DNA from: UBA10649 sp964597445
Lineage (GTDB): Bacteria > Actinomycetota > Actinomycetes > S36-B12
Direction: 5' to 3'
Assembly (NCBI GenBank): GCA_964597445.1
Contig: CAZQXO010000042.1
Location: forward strand, 1-17,465
Length of the DNA: 17,465 bases
Of the stretch, positions 7,677-15,346 are shown one piece after another. Below the pieces are notes generated by a model. It was given only the letters and a program-made list of their open reading frames with translations, had not been told where the DNA came from and ran no database searches. How positions within the stretch are numbered: the stretch's first letter is position 1; every line of letters begins with the position of its first letter. Both the position numbers and the translations under genes were made by a program.

Positions 7677-8540
7677 ATGGACGAGCGGGAGCAGCAGCCC
7701 GAGGAGGCTTCCGGCGCGCCTGCGGGTCAGGGCGCCGGCACCCCGCTGCCCGAGCCGCCCCCCCTCGACTCCCACGGGCCGGCGCGCATCATCTCGATGG
7801 TGAACCAGAAGGGTGGGGTCGGCAAGACGACCTCGACCGTGAGCCTCGGCGCGGCCCTGGCGGGGTACGGCCGACGGGTCCTTCTCGTGGACTTCGACCC
7901 TCAGGGAGCCCTGTCGGTGGCTCTCGGGGTGAACGCCTACGAGCTCGATCTGACCGTCTACAACCTGCTGACCCAGCCCGATTGCCACATCGGCGACGTG
8001 ATCCTCTCGACGGACGTCGAGAACCTGGACCTTCTGCCCAGCAACATCGATCTCTCGGCGGCCGAGGTCCAGCTGGTGAGCGAGGTGGGTCGAGAGCACG
8101 CCCTCGCCCGCGTCCTGGCGCCGGTCATGGGCGAGTACGACGTCATCCTGATCGACTGCCAGCCGTCGCTGGGTCTGCTTACCGTCAACGCCCTGGCCGC
8201 CAGCCAGGGAGTGATCATCCCCATGGAGACCGAGTACTTCGCGCTGCGCGGTGTGGCGCTTCTCAAGGACACGATCGACAAGGTGATCAGTCGGATCAAT
8301 CCCGACCTGCAGATCATCGGCGTCCTCGCGACGATGTACGACCCCCGGACGCTCCACAGCCGAGAGGTCCTGCAGACCGTGCAGCAGGCCTTCGGTGATG
8401 CCGTGTTCCAGACCGTGATCAACCGCACCGTGAAGTTCCCGGATGCGGCGGTCGCCGGTGAGCCGATCACGAGCTTCGCTCCCACGAGCGGCGGCGCGGA
8501 TGCCTACCGGCAACTGGCCAAAGAGGTCCTCGCGCGGTGA
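7677..8540 (+). CDS. ParA-family ATPase, scpA-linked paralogue
   Basis: This 287-residue protein is a Walker-type ATPase of the ParA/Soj family. After a Pro/Gly/Glu-rich extension of about 35 residues come the deviant Walker A KGGVGKT (45-51), the VDFDPQG motif (71-77) and the Walker B-like VILIDCQPSLG. No parB or parS is seen nearby; the canonical parAB of actinobacteria sits near oriC, so this is the second ParA, equivalent by position to Mycobacterium Rv1708. It overlaps scpA as GTGA and so is co-translated with the condensin subunits ScpA and ScpB, suggesting a role in chromosome organisation. That role is inferred from context. ATG 7677 has a strong AAGGGGA four bases upstream. Older annotations of such proteins as sporulation or replication-initiation inhibitors have little basis. 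Confidence 0.9.
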   Translation: MDEREQQPEEASGAPAGQGAGTPLPEPPPLDSHGPARIISMVNQKGGVGKTTSTVSLGAALAGYGRRVLLVDFDPQGALSVALGVNAYELDLTVYNLLTQPDCHIGDVILSTDVENLDLLPSNIDLSAAEVQLVSEVGREHALARVLAPVMGEYDVILIDCQPSLGLLTVNALAASQGVIIPMETEYFALRGVALLKDTIDKVISRINPDLQIIGVLATMYDPRTLHSREVLQTVQQAFGDAVFQTVINRTVKFPDAAVAGEPITSFAPTSGGADAYRQLAKEVLAR

Positions 8541-9538
8541 CGTCGTCGACCGACGCATCCGTCGCCGAGGAGCAGGCCACGGAGTCCTCGCTCGCTGCTG
8601 AGTCACCCGAGGGCGCAGCCCCGGACGTGCCGACCGAGAAATCGGGCTTCTCCGTCAAGGTGGGTGAGTTCGAGGGGCCGTTCGACCTCCTGCTGCAGCT
8701 CATCTCCAAGCACAAGCTCGAGGTCACCGAACTCGCTCTCCATCTGGTGACGGACGAGTTCATCTCCTACATCCGCGCGCAGGGCTCTGCGTGGGACCTC
8801 GACGAGGCGAGTGGATTCCTCGTCGTTGCGGCCACCCTGCTGGATCTCAAGGCCGCTCGGCTCCTTCCGTCCGGCGAGGTCGAGGACGAGGAGGACCTCG
8901 CCCTCCTCGAGGCGCGGGACCTGCTCTTCGCCCGACTGCTCCAGTACCGGGCTTACAAGGAGGTGTCGGCTCTCTTCGCGGACCGCATGGCTCACGCGGC
9001 CAGGCGCTTCCCCAGGACGGTGGGGCTGGAGCCGCAGTTCGCGGCCCTGCTGCCGGAGGTCCTGATCGAGATCGGCCCGGACCAGTTCGCTGCCCTCGCG
9101 GCCCGGGCTCTGGCCCCGAAGCCAGTGGAGCAGGTCTCCATCTCGCACGTCCACGTGCAGCGTGTCAGCGTCCGCGAGCAGGCCGGAATCATCATGGAGC
9201 GTCTCAAGCGCCACCGGGTGTCGACCTTCCGGGCCCTCGTCGCTGACTGTGACACCACGCTTCTCGTCATCGGGCGGTTCCTCGCCCTGCTGGAGCTCTA
9301 CCGCGAGCAGGTCGTCGCCTTCGAGCAGGTGACGCCCTTGGGTGATCTCACGATTCGCTGGACGGGCGACGACGATGCACAGGTCGAGGTGACCGACGAG
9401 TTCGATATCGAGCGCGAGGTGGATCGCGAGCCGGTGGTCGAGCGCCCGACGGATGGTGAGCCGACGGCACACTCTGACGACCCTGCGGTCATGGGTGGCG
9501 CCGATGAAGCGGAAGCGAAGGGAACCAGCGATGAGTGA
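8537..9538 (+). CDS. scpA: segregation and condensation protein A (kleisin)
   Basis: ScpA is the kleisin that bridges SMC heads and binds ScpB in the bacterial condensin. The family core starts at FEGPFDLLLQLISKHKLEV (from residue 45), continues through LLDLKAARLLP (101-111), and ends with the C-terminal winged helix VSTFRALVADCDTTLLVIGRFLALLELY. At 333 residues it is longer than the usual 250-280: about 40 residues of acidic, Ser/Ala-rich sequence precede the core and about 60 acidic residues follow it. The GTG start overlaps the parA stop (GTGA) and has AAGAGGT at 8521-8527, 9 bases upstream. The last 8 bases overlap scpB, so ScpA and ScpB synthesis is coupled, fitting their stoichiometric complex. 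Confidence 0.95.
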   Translation: MTSSTDASVAEEQATESSLAAESPEGAAPDVPTEKSGFSVKVGEFEGPFDLLLQLISKHKLEVTELALHLVTDEFISYIRAQGSAWDLDEASGFLVVAATLLDLKAARLLPSGEVEDEEDLALLEARDLLFARLLQYRAYKEVSALFADRMAHAARRFPRTVGLEPQFAALLPEVLIEIGPDQFAALAARALAPKPVEQVSISHVHVQRVSVREQAGIIMERLKRHRVSTFRALVADCDTTLLVIGRFLALLELYREQVVAFEQVTPLGDLTIRWTGDDDAQVEVTDEFDIEREVDREPVVERPTDGEPTAHSDDPAVMGGADEAEAKGTSDE

Positions 9539-10166
9539 GAACGACGTCGTCCTCGAGGCGGAGGAGGTCATCACGGGCGAGGCCGAGGAGGGGGAGGCCG
9601 GACTTGGTGCACCGTCGCTGGGCGCCGCGCTGGAGGCGCTCCTGCTGCTGGCGGACGAGCCGATGAGCGTGCTCGAGCTTGCGGCCGCCGTGCGCGAGCA
9701 GGCGGAGATCGTCGAGGAGGAGCTGCGGCGTCTCTCCGAGGAGTACACCGGTCAGATGCGCGGCTTCGACCTGCGCGAGGTCGCCGGGGGCTGGCGCTTC
9801 TACACCCGGGCTGAGTGCTCACCGGTCGTGGAGCGCTTCGTGCTCGACGGCCAGCAGGCCCGTCTCACCCAGGCATCCCTCGAGACGCTCGCCGTGATCG
9901 CCTATCGACAGCCCATCACGCGCGGCCGCGTGAGTGCCGTCCGTGGCGTGAACGTGGATGGCGTCATCCGGACCCTGTTGAGCCGCGGGCTCATCGCCGA
10001 GGCAGGGACGGATGGCGAGTCCGGGGCGCATCTGTACGTCACCACCTCCCACTTCCTCGAGCGGATGGGTCTGTCCTCCCTCGAGGAGCTCCCGCCCCTG
10101 GCCGAGCACCTGCCTGATCTCTCCGATCTCGAGGACGTCCTGGGCGCCATCGACGGCAGCGAGTGA
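9531..10166 (+). CDS. scpB: segregation and condensation protein B
   Basis: ScpB dimers bind ScpA and complete the Smc-ScpAB complex. The 211-residue protein has the two winged-helix domains of the family: LGAALEALLLLADEPMSVLELA near residues 30-50, and LTQASLETLAVIAYRQPITRGRVSAVRGVNVDGVIRTLLSRGLI, the most conserved ScpB segment, in the second domain. The frame is open further upstream, but ATG 9531 is preferred because AAGGGA lies about 8 bases before it and the overlap with scpA is then only 8 bases. The first 25 residues are acidic and probably disordered. The stop overlaps rluB as GTGA. Confidence 0.95.
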   Translation: MSENDVVLEAEEVITGEAEEGEAGLGAPSLGAALEALLLLADEPMSVLELAAAVREQAEIVEEELRRLSEEYTGQMRGFDLREVAGGWRFYTRAECSPVVERFVLDGQQARLTQASLETLAVIAYRQPITRGRVSAVRGVNVDGVIRTLLSRGLIAEAGTDGESGAHLYVTTSHFLERMGLSSLEELPPLAEHLPDLSDLEDVLGAIDGSE

Positions 10167-10930
10167 CGTCCGTGGTGCGCTCCACGGATGACCCATCCGC
10201 CGACGCGGGCCTCGTGCGCCTGCAGAAGGTCTTGGCGAGCGCGGGAATCGGCAGTCGTCGGGCCTGCGAGGCCCTCATTGAGCAGGGTCGCGTCGAGGTC
10301 GATGGGCAGCGAGTGCGTGAGCAGGGCATGCGCGTGGATCCTCGGACCGCGGTCATCCGCGTCGACGGCGAACGGGTGCCGACGGCACCGGGGATCGCGG
10401 TCTTCGCCTTCAACAAGCCGCGCGGAGTCATCACGACCATGTCCGATGACGAGGGTCGCCCGTGTGTCGGCGACTGGCTGGCTGGTCGAACGGAGCGCCT
10501 CTTCCACGTGGGTCGGCTCGATGCCGACACGGAGGGCCTGCTGATCCTCACGAATGACGGTGAGCTCGCCAATCGCCTCGGTCATCCCTCCTTCGAGATC
10601 GACAAGACCTATGTGGCGACTGTGCGCGGTCAGGTGCGACCAGCGGAGCTGCGTGACCTGCAGTCCGGGGTGGAGCTCGAGGACGGACTGGCCCGTTGCG
10701 ACCAGGCACGTGTCCTCCAGCAGCAACCGGATCGGGCGCTGATCGAGATCGTCATCCATGAGGGACGCAACCGCATCGTGCGTCGCATGATGGAGGCGAT
10801 CGGCCACCCTGTGACGGACCTCGTGCGCACGCGGATCGGCCCCGTTCACCTGGGCCAGCAGCGCCCGGGAATCCTGCGGGAGATCAGTGGTCCGGAGCTG
10901 CGTGCCCTCTACACCTCGGTCGGGCTGTAG
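10163..10930 (+). CDS. rluB: RluB/RsuA-family rRNA pseudouridine synthase
   Basis: This 255-residue enzyme isomerises a uridine in rRNA to pseudouridine. An S4 RNA-binding domain lies at about 18-64 (LVRLQKVLASAGIGSRRACE), followed by the synthase domain with FNKPRGVITTMSD and the signature GRLDADTEGLLILTNDG, in which Asp120 is the catalytic aspartate. EGRNRIVRRMMEAIGHPV near the end is also typical. RluB acts on 23S rRNA in E. coli and RsuA on 16S; the substrate here is not determined by sequence alone, and RluB is chosen from its position after scpB, as in Mycobacterium and Streptomyces. The GTG start overlaps the scpB stop by 4 bases. It ends the parA operon; aroH behind it has its own candidate promoter. 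Confidence 0.92.
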   Translation: MTSVVRSTDDPSADAGLVRLQKVLASAGIGSRRACEALIEQGRVEVDGQRVREQGMRVDPRTAVIRVDGERVPTAPGIAVFAFNKPRGVITTMSDDEGRPCVGDWLAGRTERLFHVGRLDADTEGLLILTNDGELANRLGHPSFEIDKTYVATVRGQVRPAELRDLQSGVELEDGLARCDQARVLQQQPDRALIEIVIHEGRNRIVRRMMEAIGHPVTDLVRTRIGPVHLGQQRPGILREISGPELRALYTSVGL

Positions 10931-10938
10931 CAGGTCGG

Positions 10939-10944
10939 TACGCT
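10939..10944 (+). promoter_or_regulatory. candidate leaderless promoter of aroH (-10 TACGCT)
   Basis: TACGCT sits in the 21-base rluB-aroH gap and ends 7 bases before the aroH ATG. The gap contains no good Shine-Dalgarno, and the rluB stop (TAG 10928-10930) is in frame with aroH with no other start in between, so the start codon is forced. Together these favour a leaderless transcript. Confidence 0.5.
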
Positions 10945-10951
10945 CTGCTGC

Positions 10952-11314
10952 ATGACCACGAGGGGATTCCGGGGCGCCACCTGCCTGTTGGCTAATGACG
11001 CCGACGAGATGCGTGGAGCCGTGCGCGAGCTCCTCGCGACCATCCTTGAGCGAAATGGGCTCCACACCGACGACCTGATCAGCGTCCTGTTGACGGCAAC
11101 CCCTGATCTCACCTGTGCCTTCCCTGCCGTAGGTGCCCGAGACTTCGGCCTTGTCGATGTGCCCCTGCTGTGCGCGCAGGAGATGGACGTCGACGGCGCT
11201 CTGGCGCGCACCGTGCGCGTTCTCGTCCACGCGGAGTCGCACCTTCCGCGCGCTGATGTTCAGCATGTCTACCTGCGGGGAGCCGAGGTGCTTCGGCAGG
11301 ACCTTGCGCCGTGA
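10952..11314 (+). CDS. aroH: chorismate mutase, AroH class
   Basis: This monofunctional chorismate mutase converts chorismate to prephenate and belongs to the trimeric pseudo-alpha/beta-barrel AroH class known from Bacillus subtilis, not the common all-helical AroQ class. At 120 residues it aligns along its length: Arg7 (GFRGAT), LLTATPDLTCAFPA, then CAQEMDV with Cys74 and Glu77, Arg89, Tyr107 (HVYL) and Arg115. These correspond, mostly with an offset of one, to the B. subtilis active-site residues Arg7, Cys75, Glu78, Arg90, Tyr108 and Arg116. The stop overlaps the tyrA start as GTGA, so the two consecutive steps from chorismate toward tyrosine are translationally coupled. No allosteric domain is present here; feedback control is more likely through the TyrA ACT domain. 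Confidence 0.94.
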   Translation: MTTRGFRGATCLLANDADEMRGAVRELLATILERNGLHTDDLISVLLTATPDLTCAFPAVGARDFGLVDVPLLCAQEMDVDGALARTVRVLVHAESHLPRADVQHVYLRGAEVLRQDLAP

Positions 11315-12417
11315 GCGACTCGGAGGCGACTGATCTCGGACTCGATGGTCCGGTTCTCATCGTCGGGACGGGGCTGATCGGGACGTCGGTGGCCCTCTCA
11401 CTCAGGCGTGCCGGGGCTGATGTCGTGCTGGAGGATGCCGACGACGCCAGCATCGCGGTGGCCATGGAGCGAGGTGCTGGTCGCCGCGTGGCTCAGGACG
11501 ACGAGCCCGTCCTCGTCGTGGTCGCGGTACCCCCGAGCAGCGCTGGGGGAGTCCTGGCCGAGGCATCGGCTCGCTGGCCATCGGCGACGGTGACCGACGT
11601 CACGTCGGTGAAGGAATCCGTGCTGGCTGAGGCGGTGGCGCGGGGAGCCGATGCGCGTCGCCTGGTCGGCGGGCATCCGATGGCCGGTCGCGAGGTGTCG
11701 GGGGCGGCGGGCGCTGTTGCCAACCTGCTGGACGATCGCCTGTGGATCGTCACGCCACTCCCGGAGTCCGGGATCGAGCACGTGAGGCGGGTTCACCGCA
11801 TGGTCACGATCACGGGCGCCGTGCCAGTCGAGATGGGCATGCGCGAGCACGATTCCGCGGTGGCCCTCGTGTCCCACACCCCGCAGGTACTGGCGAGCAC
11901 GCTGGCGGCACAGTTGATCGACTCTGATCCGGACGCTGTCCGGGTCGCCGGTCAGGGCCTTCGCGACATGACGCGCATCGCGGCCTCCAACGTGCCGATG
12001 TGGACCGACATCCTCTCGGCGAACGCCGGGCCGGTGGCCGACGTGCTGGACCGCGTCGCGGAGCGGATTCAGGCGACGGCCGATGCCCTGAGAGCGTGTC
12101 AGGACGGTGATGCGGCGGGAGCCGCCCAGGTGCGCGACCTGCTGGCCTCTGGAGTCGATGGCCAGGGTCGGATTCCGGGCAAGCACGGCTCGGCCCCGTC
12201 GTCCTACCGCGAGGTGCTGGTCCAGATCGCCGACCGACCCGGGGAGCTCGGACGGCTCTTCGCGGTCGCCGCCTCGGCCGATGTCAACCTCGAAGATGTC
12301 CGCATCGAGCACGTCCTCGGTCGACCGAGCGGGCTCGTGGGACTGTCCGTGCGTCCTGAGGCCGGCGATACCCTGCTGGAGGCTCTCGCTGCTGCCGACT
12401 TCGACGTGCGGGGGTGA
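11311..12417 (+). CDS. tyrA: prephenate dehydrogenase with C-terminal ACT domain
   Basis: TyrA oxidatively decarboxylates prephenate to 4-hydroxyphenylpyruvate with NAD, the committed step to tyrosine. The 368-residue protein has the dinucleotide motif GTGLIG (19-24), acidic residues Glu41/Asp42 after strand 2 (suggesting NAD rather than NADP), GGHPMAGREVSG (120-131) and the catalytic-region histidine His189 in VSHTPQ. Residues 300-368 form an ACT domain (VLVQIADRPGELGRLF), which usually binds an amino acid for feedback regulation, most likely tyrosine. The GTG start overlaps the aroH stop. A strong GC hairpin directly follows the stop, so the aroH-tyrA unit probably ends here. Confidence 0.95.
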   Translation: MSDSEATDLGLDGPVLIVGTGLIGTSVALSLRRAGADVVLEDADDASIAVAMERGAGRRVAQDDEPVLVVVAVPPSSAGGVLAEASARWPSATVTDVTSVKESVLAEAVARGADARRLVGGHPMAGREVSGAAGAVANLLDDRLWIVTPLPESGIEHVRRVHRMVTITGAVPVEMGMREHDSAVALVSHTPQVLASTLAAQLIDSDPDAVRVAGQGLRDMTRIAASNVPMWTDILSANAGPVADVLDRVAERIQATADALRACQDGDAAGAAQVRDLLASGVDGQGRIPGKHGSAPSSYREVLVQIADRPGELGRLFAVAASADVNLEDVRIEHVLGRPSGLVGLSVRPEAGDTLLEALAAADFDVRG

Positions 12418-12438
12418 CCCCGGCTCGGCGCGCCGGGG
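12418..12438 (+). terminator. GC hairpin between tyrA and cmk
   Basis: CCCCGGC (12418-12424) and GCCGGGG (12432-12438) pair perfectly over 7 bp around a 7-base loop, starting on the base after the tyrA stop. GGGG at 12411-12414 can compete for the CCCC arm. There is no U tract, as is common for actinobacterial terminators. The placement between two units supports termination, but activity is not shown by sequence. Confidence 0.5.
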
Positions 12439-12455
12439 TGATGCGGCGCGACGGA

Positions 12456-12461
12456 TAGGCT
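12456..12461 (+). promoter_or_regulatory. candidate leaderless promoter of cmk (-10 TAGGCT)
   Basis: TAGGCT ends exactly 6 bases before GTG 12468, so the first base of the start codon would be about +1. The TAG of the hexamer is an in-frame stop, which rules out upstream starts such as ATG 12441. No Shine-Dalgarno is present. No -35 element is obvious, because the terminator-like hairpin occupies that region. Confidence 0.55.
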
Positions 12462-12467
12462 GTCGGA

Positions 12468-13154
12468 GTGTCGGTGATCGCCGTGGATGGGCCCGCAGGC
12501 TCCGGCAAGTCCAGCGTCTGCCGCGCCGTAGCCCAGCGGCTGGGATTCCGCTATCTCGACACGGGGGCCATGTACCGGGCCATGACCTGGGCGATGCTCG
12601 ATGCGGGTGTCGACGTGGATGATGCGGAGGCGGTCGCCCGTGCGGCGCAGGATGTCGTCATCGAGAGCGGCACCGATCCTCATGCTCCGACGATCCACGT
12701 CGGGTCGGTCGATGTAGCAGCGCCGATTCGCGGTGATGACGTGACGGGGGCTGTGAGCGCGGTGAGCGCTGTGCCGAGTGTGCGCGAGCGCCTCGTGGCG
12801 CTGCAACGTCGGCACGTCGACGATGCTCGCGTCGCGCAGCAGGGCATCATCGTGGAGGGGCGTGACATCACGACCGTGGTCCTGCCGGATGCTGACCTCA
12901 AGGTGTTCATCACGGCTGACCCCGCGGTTCGCGCCAGCCGTCGGGCGCTCCAGGATGTTGCACTCGGCAAGGAGGCAGTCGATGTGACGGCGACGGAGTC
13001 CGCTCTGAGACTGCGTGATGCCAAGGACTCCACGCGCGCTGCCTCGCCCCTCGCGCAGGCGGATGATGCTGTGGTTCTCGACACGACGCAGATGACGCTC
13101 GATGAGGTTCTCGACGCCTTGACCGATCTGGTCGACGGGCTGCCCACGGCATGA
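12468..13154 (+). CDS. cmk: cytidylate kinase
   Basis: Cmk phosphorylates CMP and dCMP with ATP. The 228-residue protein begins with the P-loop GPAGSGKSS (8-16), continues with YLDTGAMYRA (29-38), and has the NMP-binding segment EGRDITTVVLPDADLKVFITA and the lid-type RDAKDSTRAASPLAQADDAVVLDTT. Spacing and length match bacterial Cmk. GTG 12468 is the first usable start after an in-frame TAG. In this order cmk is followed by an acyltransferase-like gene and der, as in Streptomyces. Its stop overlaps the next start (ATGA). Residues 85-120, rich in Ser, Val and Ala, are divergent but in frame. Confidence 0.96.
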   Translation: MSVIAVDGPAGSGKSSVCRAVAQRLGFRYLDTGAMYRAMTWAMLDAGVDVDDAEAVARAAQDVVIESGTDPHAPTIHVGSVDVAAPIRGDDVTGAVSAVSAVPSVRERLVALQRRHVDDARVAQQGIIVEGRDITTVVLPDADLKVFITADPAVRASRRALQDVALGKEAVDVTATESALRLRDAKDSTRAASPLAQADDAVVLDTTQMTLDEVLDALTDLVDGLPTA

Positions 13155-13765
13155 GCGTGACCGAGGAGCTCCCGTCGTGGAGCGGGGCGGCGCATGCCCG
13201 AAACCTCGCTTCTGCTGCCATGCGGGTGACCTACCGGCTCCATCCCCATGGCGCCCACCACGCGGACGGATCGGGAGCGGCCATCCTCGTGTGCTCAAGC
13301 GAGGGGCTGCTGGCAGGAGCCCTGATGCACGCGACCGTCCCACGGCCGGTCCACGTGGTGGCCAACGCTGCCATGATGGCGGCGATCCGGCAGGGACTCA
13401 TGGCCAAGGCGGGTGTGATCCCTGTACGGGACACCACCGCTGTGGGGGCGCAGCGCGCTGCCCGGGCAGCGCTGCTGGACGAGCGTGCCGTCGCCATCAC
13501 GGGTTCCCTCGTCAATCCCGCCTATCTTCTGGGGGTGACCGGCGTGCCGCTCATCCCTGTGGTCATGCTGGGCGCTGAGGGCCGGGTGCCCACCGACCCA
13601 CCACGTCCGCGCTCACGGATCGACGTCTACTTCTCCGAGCCCGTGCACGTGGAGGTCGATGGGGACCCACGTCGGTCGATGACGAGGGCGGCCGTGGCGG
13701 AACAGGTCAGGCAGGTGCTGGCGGATGCCGAGAGGGCAGCTGCGGTGCGATCGGGTCGTGCGTGA
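13151..13765 (+). CDS. PlsC-like acyltransferase-fold protein lacking catalytic motifs
   Basis: This 204-residue protein lies where actinobacteria often carry a 1-acylglycerol-3-phosphate acyltransferase (PlsC) between cmk and der. The framework can be followed by eye: AILVCSSEGLLAGALM (44-59) aligns with the family block containing NHxSxxD, RPVHVVANAAM (65-75) with the next block, LMAKAGVIPVRD (83-94) with the GxIPVxR block, and AYLLGVTGVPLIPVVMLG (124-141) with the final core strand. The HX4D catalytic pair, however, reads Ser50 and Ala55, and the FPEGTRS motif is replaced by AITGSLVN, with about 15 residues apparently missing. It therefore probably cannot transfer acyl groups as PlsC does. 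The frame is intact, the composition matches its neighbours and it overlaps the cmk stop (ATGA), so it looks maintained rather than decaying. The family link is inferred and moderate; no function is assigned. Confidence 0.65.
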   Translation: MSVTEELPSWSGAAHARNLASAAMRVTYRLHPHGAHHADGSGAAILVCSSEGLLAGALMHATVPRPVHVVANAAMMAAIRQGLMAKAGVIPVRDTTAVGAQRAARAALLDERAVAITGSLVNPAYLLGVTGVPLIPVVMLGAEGRVPTDPPRPRSRIDVYFSEPVHVEVDGDPRRSMTRAAVAEQVRQVLADAERAAAVRSGRA

Positions 13766-13795
13766 TGGACTACCGCGAGAAGGGCGGAACCGCTG

Positions 13796-15346
13796 GTGAG
13801 TGATGAGTGGGTGGTCTTCGACGACCCCGACGACGACTTGGGCGCAGAAGACGAAGTGGACTTCCCGCCGCGGGAGGGCAATCCGGACGGCGGCGTGGAC
13901 GGCTCGCGTGGCGTGGGGGATATCGCCGAGGAGGATGTCGAGGCGGCACTTGCCGCGGCGCGCGCGGAGTTCGGCGACATCGATGTCGAGCTGGCGGAAC
14001 TCATGCGCCCGGAGGGCGAGCACTCGGGTCTGCCTGTGCTGGCGATCGTGGGACGACCGAACGTCGGCAAGTCGACCTTGGTCAACCGCATGATCGGTCG
14101 GCGGGAGGCAGTCGTCGAGGACGTGCCGGGCGTGACGCGCGATCGCGTCACCTACGAGGCGGAGTGGAACGGGCGCCGCTTCATCCTGATCGACACGGGT
14201 GGCTGGGATCGCAAGGTGAAGGGTATGGCCGCTCAGATCGCGGCCCAGGCTGAGCGCGCGATCGCCGATGCCGATGCGGTCATGTTCGTGGTGGATGCGC
14301 AGGTGGGCGCCACCGACACCGACGAGGCTGTCGTCGAGGTACTCCGTCGCACCGGCAAGCCCGTGCTTCTCGTCGCAAACAAGGCCGATGATGCGGCTTT
14401 GGAGATGGAGGCGACCTCACTGTGGTCGCTCGGCCTGGGCGAGCCGCACCCGGTCTCCGCACTCCAGGGGCGCGGTGCGGGGGATCTGCTCGATGCGGCG
14501 GTGGCCCTGCTGCCTGAGGTCGGTGCCGGCCTTTCGCGCGCGGGGGGGCCGCGTCGCGTCGCCCTCCTGGGTCGACCCAATGTCGGCAAGTCCTCGCTGC
14601 TGAACGCTCTCGCGGGCGGCGACCGGGTCGTAGTGGACAGCGTGGCGGGAACCACGGTTGATCCCGTCGACGAGCTGATCGAGCTCAAGGGAACCTGGTG
14701 GTGGTTCGTCGACACCGCGGGCATTCGGCGCCGATCGAAGGAAGCGAGTGGACACGAGTACTACGCCACGCTGAGGACCCAGGCGGCACTGGATCGTGCT
14801 GAGGTGGCTGTTGTTCTCGTGGATGCTTCCGAGCCGCTCAGTGAGCAGGATGTCCGCATCATCAGCATGGTCATCGAGGCCGGGCGCGCTCTCGTCATCG
14901 CCTACAACAAGTGGGACCTCACCGACGAGGAGCGTCGTCACTACCTCGAGCGCGAGATCGATCGGGACCTTGTCCAAGTGCCCTGGGCTCCACGCGTGAA
15001 CATCTCGGCGAAGACCAAGCGCCACGTCGAGCGGCTCACTCCAGCGATCGAAACGGCTCTGGAGGGCTGGGAGACGCGCATCTCGACGGGGCGCCTCAAT
15101 GCCTTCCTGAAGGCGCTGCAGGATGCGAACCCGCATCCGCTCCGCGGTGGACGCCAACCCCGGATCCTGTTCGGGGCGCAGGTGCAGGTCGGGCCGCCGA
15201 CGTTCGCCCTGTTCACCACGGGATTCCTCGAGGCAGGCTATCGACGATTCCTCGAGCGACGGCTGCGTGAGGAGTTCGGCTTCGTGGGAACCCCTCTGCG
15301 CATCCTCATGCGCGTGCGGGAGAAGCGCTCCCGTCGTCGCGGATGA
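13796..15346 (+). CDS. der: ribosome biogenesis GTPase Der (EngA)
   Basis: Der is an essential tandem-domain GTPase that assists 50S subunit assembly. G domain 1 has GRPNVGKS (86-93), PGVTRDR (111-117), DTGG (133-136) and NKAD. G domain 2 has GRPNVGKS (259-266), VAGTTVDPVDE, DTAG and NKWD. The C-terminal KH-like domain follows, with GRLNAFLKALQDANPHP and a basic tail (REKRSRRRG). At 516 residues it exceeds the usual 430-490 because of an acidic N-terminal extension of about 78 residues, a feature known for actinobacterial Der. GTG 13796 follows the upstream stop by 30 bases, with AAGGG at 13780-13784. No clear promoter lies in that gap, so it probably belongs to the cmk unit. Confidence 0.97.
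   Translation: MSDEWVVFDDPDDDLGAEDEVDFPPREGNPDGGVDGSRGVGDIAEEDVEAALAAARAEFGDIDVELAELMRPEGEHSGLPVLAIVGRPNVGKSTLVNRMIGRREAVVEDVPGVTRDRVTYEAEWNGRRFILIDTGGWDRKVKGMAAQIAAQAERAIADADAVMFVVDAQVGATDTDEAVVEVLRRTGKPVLLVANKADDAALEMEATSLWSLGLGEPHPVSALQGRGAGDLLDAAVALLPEVGAGLSRAGGPRRVALLGRPNVGKSSLLNALAGGDRVVVDSVAGTTVDPVDELIELKGTWWWFVDTAGIRRRSKEASGHEYYATLRTQAALDRAEVAVVLVDASEPLSEQDVRIISMVIEAGRALVIAYNKWDLTDEERRHYLEREIDRDLVQVPWAPRVNISAKTKRHVERLTPAIETALEGWETRISTGRLNAFLKALQDANPHPLRGGRQPRILFGAQVQVGPPTFALFTTGFLEAGYRRFLERRLREEFGFVGTPLRILMRVREKRSRRRG

Noticed and set aside
14132..14151. 8-bp inverted repeat GTGACGCG-CGAT-CGCGTCAC
   Set aside because: It lies inside der and encodes the conserved G2 segment GVTRDRVTY, so the symmetry follows from codon choice in a constrained motif rather than from a binding site.
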